Shown here: piece by piece, positions 5,663 through 6,497 of the stretch
Layout: each line of letters begins with the position of its first letter
Numbering within the stretch: the first letter of the stretch is position 1
Assembly (NCBI RefSeq): GCF_002377905.1
Contig: NZ_DFQS01000054.1
Coordinates: 1 to 6,497, forward strand
Direction of reading: 5' to 3'
DNA: 6,497 nucleotides
From: Psychrobacter sp. UBA3483
GTDB taxonomy: Bacteria > Pseudomonadota > Gammaproteobacteria > Pseudomonadales > Moraxellaceae
Position numbers and translations under genes: made by a program
The notes under the pieces: generated by a model
Database searches by the model: none
Seen by the model: the letters and a program-made list of their open reading frames with translations, nothing else
Told to the model about the DNA's origin: nothing

Positions 5663-5670
5663 GCAGTGAT

Positions 5671-5705
5671 AAAAAAATAAGTCGCATTAAGCGACTTATT
5701 TTTTT
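5671..5705 (+). terminator. Perfect, probably bidirectional intrinsic terminator after the AlpA-like gene
   Basis: AATAAGTCGC (5676-5685) pairs perfectly with GCGACTTATT (5691-5700) around a five-base loop. The stem extends through the A-run (5671-5675) and T-run (5701-5705), so it reads as a terminator on both strands. It begins eight bases after the AlpA-like stop and marks the end of the replication/recombination block. Confidence 0.92.
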
Positions 5706-5903
5706 AGTATTTGTTCCTAACTACTACAAGTAGTTTCCTAGCATAACTCTTAGGTTCATACTAAAATCTCGTTCAGTATATAAGAGATAAGAGTTACTGG
5801 AAAACATGGTTCAATTGATATCCTTTGAACGTGTAAGTCTAGAATAAATAGTGAGTGATAGATCATAAAGGTAATAGTTTGAGTGTGTATAGCACGAAAA
5901 TTG

Positions 5904-5967
5904 AAAGATAATTTAAAATAGTTGACATGACTGTTCGTAAAAATAAATTTATATATAAATTATCTTT
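5904..5967. repeat. 12-bp inverted repeat flanking a promoter
   Basis: AAAGATAATTTA (5904-5915) is exactly complementary to TAAATTATCTTT (5956-5967), 40 bases apart. The interval contains TTGACA (5922-5927) and part of a 16-bp AT palindrome (5946-5961). Two identical half-sites on either side of a promoter suggest a looping or dimeric repressor operator, though AT-richness raises the chance of coincidence. Confidence 0.5.
5922..5949 (+). promoter_or_regulatory. Candidate promoter for the membrane-protein gene
   Basis: A perfect -35 TTGACA (5922-5927) is followed after 16 bases by TAAATT (5944-5949), which resembles a -10 element. It would give an mRNA leader of about 135 bases before the start codon at 6091. 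That leader contains the AAAACGTTTT palindrome (6044-6053). Confidence 0.5.
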
Positions 5968-6090
5968 TTCTATATATAGTATCGACTTTATTAAGCAAAT
6001 ATAAGGTTTTCTAGCTCTTTCACGTACAGAAGCAATCTATCTCAAAACGTTTTTACGAAACCTTTTTTACACTATAAGTTGAGGATCTTT

Positions 6091-6450
6091 ATGCGAAGCT
6101 ATACCAAGAAAGTAATAATTATATGCATAGTATTTGTACTGCTACTCATCATATCAAACCTATTTCATGATAATGGTTTTGACTCAGGAGTAGCTATGAT
6201 AGCAATATTATGGTTAATCGCAGCGATATATACATTTGTAATCAACTTTATTGAATTTAGAAAAGACCATTCGGTAGTATTAAATATACTGAATATCTTG
6301 TTGACTGGTGTAGTTCTAATTCTATTCTATAGCCAAGCTAGTGAAGACTTTGGAGGAATTTACTCTTTTCTGCCACTACCCTCATTCGCCCTACTTACTT
6401 CTCTTGTAAGCATTTTTACAAGTAAACCAGCTAAACACGAGCTTGATTGA
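6091..6450 (+). CDS. Small four-helix membrane protein, unknown function
   Basis: The 119-residue protein starts at the ATG at 6091, with GAGG (6081-6084) six bases upstream. A TTG at 6079 is in frame but overlaps that ribosome site and is unlikely. Four hydrophobic segments are visible: about 8-24, 33-53, 62-80 and 90-109. They are joined by short polar loops, with a basic N-terminus (RSYTKK) that by the positive-inside rule would be cytoplasmic. The C-terminal tail SKPAKHELD is also charged. No catalytic motif is seen and I do not recognise a family. It is far more AT-rich than the recombination genes and is isolated from them by the terminator at 5671. It may be cargo of the element or the first gene of an unrelated flanking segment. 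Confidence 0.68.
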   Translation: MRSYTKKVIIICIVFVLLLIISNLFHDNGFDSGVAMIAILWLIAAIYTFVINFIEFRKDHSVVLNILNILLTGVVLILFYSQASEDFGGIYSFLPLPSFALLTSLVSIFTSKPAKHELD

Positions 6451-6497
6451 GTTAAAATAAACGAAACTAACACCTATAGTAGAGCCTTTATAAAAGT

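Larger units (their letters stand above)
5706..6090. other. Non-coding, very AT-rich, palindrome-rich spacer
   Basis: No gene is supported in these roughly 385 bases. The spacer holds several inverted repeats: AACTACT/AGTAGTT (5719-5725 and 5729-5735), AACTCTTA/TAAGAGTT (5745-5752 and 5788-5795), the 12-bp pair at 5904-5967, and TTCGTAAAAA/TTTTTACGAA (5934-5943 and 6050-6059). It also holds a 16-bp palindrome at 5946-5961 and a 10-bp palindrome at 6044-6053. The marked drop in GC relative to the preceding genes suggests a junction between segments of different origin. Some short palindromes are expected by chance in such AT-rich DNA. Confidence 0.6.

Noticed and set aside
5806..5847. Thirteen-codon frame starting with ATG in the AT-rich spacer
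   Set aside because: Too short, with a poor ribosome site and no resemblance to a known peptide.
6079..6090. TTG start for the membrane protein
   Set aside because: The codon overlaps the GAGG ribosome site of the ATG at 6091, which is the better start.
1..6497. CRISPR array, tRNA, rRNA, insertion sequence or integrase
   Set aside because: No regularly spaced repeat-spacer pattern, no cloverleaf or rRNA-like stretch, and no transposase or integrase motif was seen.

Overview
The window looks like part of a plasmid or integrated mobile element from a gamma-proteobacterium. It is moderately AT-rich, the genes carry canonical AAGGAG ribosome sites, and the gene content recalls accessory DNA of Moraxellaceae such as Psychrobacter or Acinetobacter. 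That host assignment is a judgement from composition and gene style; no marker gene proves it. There are no ribosomal, tRNA or metabolic genes. Six complete genes lie on the + strand within a replication/recombination block, followed by one orphan membrane gene, and one fragment on the - strand runs off the left edge.

Layout. Positions 1-118 hold the 5' end of an unrecognised - strand gene. Positions 119-542 are an AT-rich non-coding leader with in-phase 11-bp direct repeats (176-219), a candidate promoter (390-420) and a perfect 12-bp inverted repeat (491-533) that covers the ribosome site of the next gene. The first gene (543-1430) is a Gp2/YagK-YfjJ-like replication protein with an HxH motif. 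A small double-CxxC protein (1622-1909) follows. Then come three genes that often travel together on plasmids, phages and integrative elements: a DUF932 protein (2005-3000), a YqaJ-type exonuclease (3124-4245) and a Gp3-like/'metal-binding' protein (4354-5250). An AlpA-type regulator (5402-5662) closes the block, preceded by a 20-bp tandem repeat and followed by a perfect terminator. About 430 bases of very AT-rich, palindrome-rich DNA then lead to a four-helix membrane protein (6091-6450).

Working model (inference): the first gene would start replication, with the repeats and inverted repeat just upstream as candidate origin or control sites. The DUF932, YqaJ and Gp3-like proteins would form a recombination or DNA-processing module, and AlpA would control expression or excision. 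Strikingly, most genes are separated by an intrinsic terminator, and in two cases the next gene starts too close downstream to have an ordinary promoter of its own. This points to read-through, antitermination or stepwise attenuation along the cluster.
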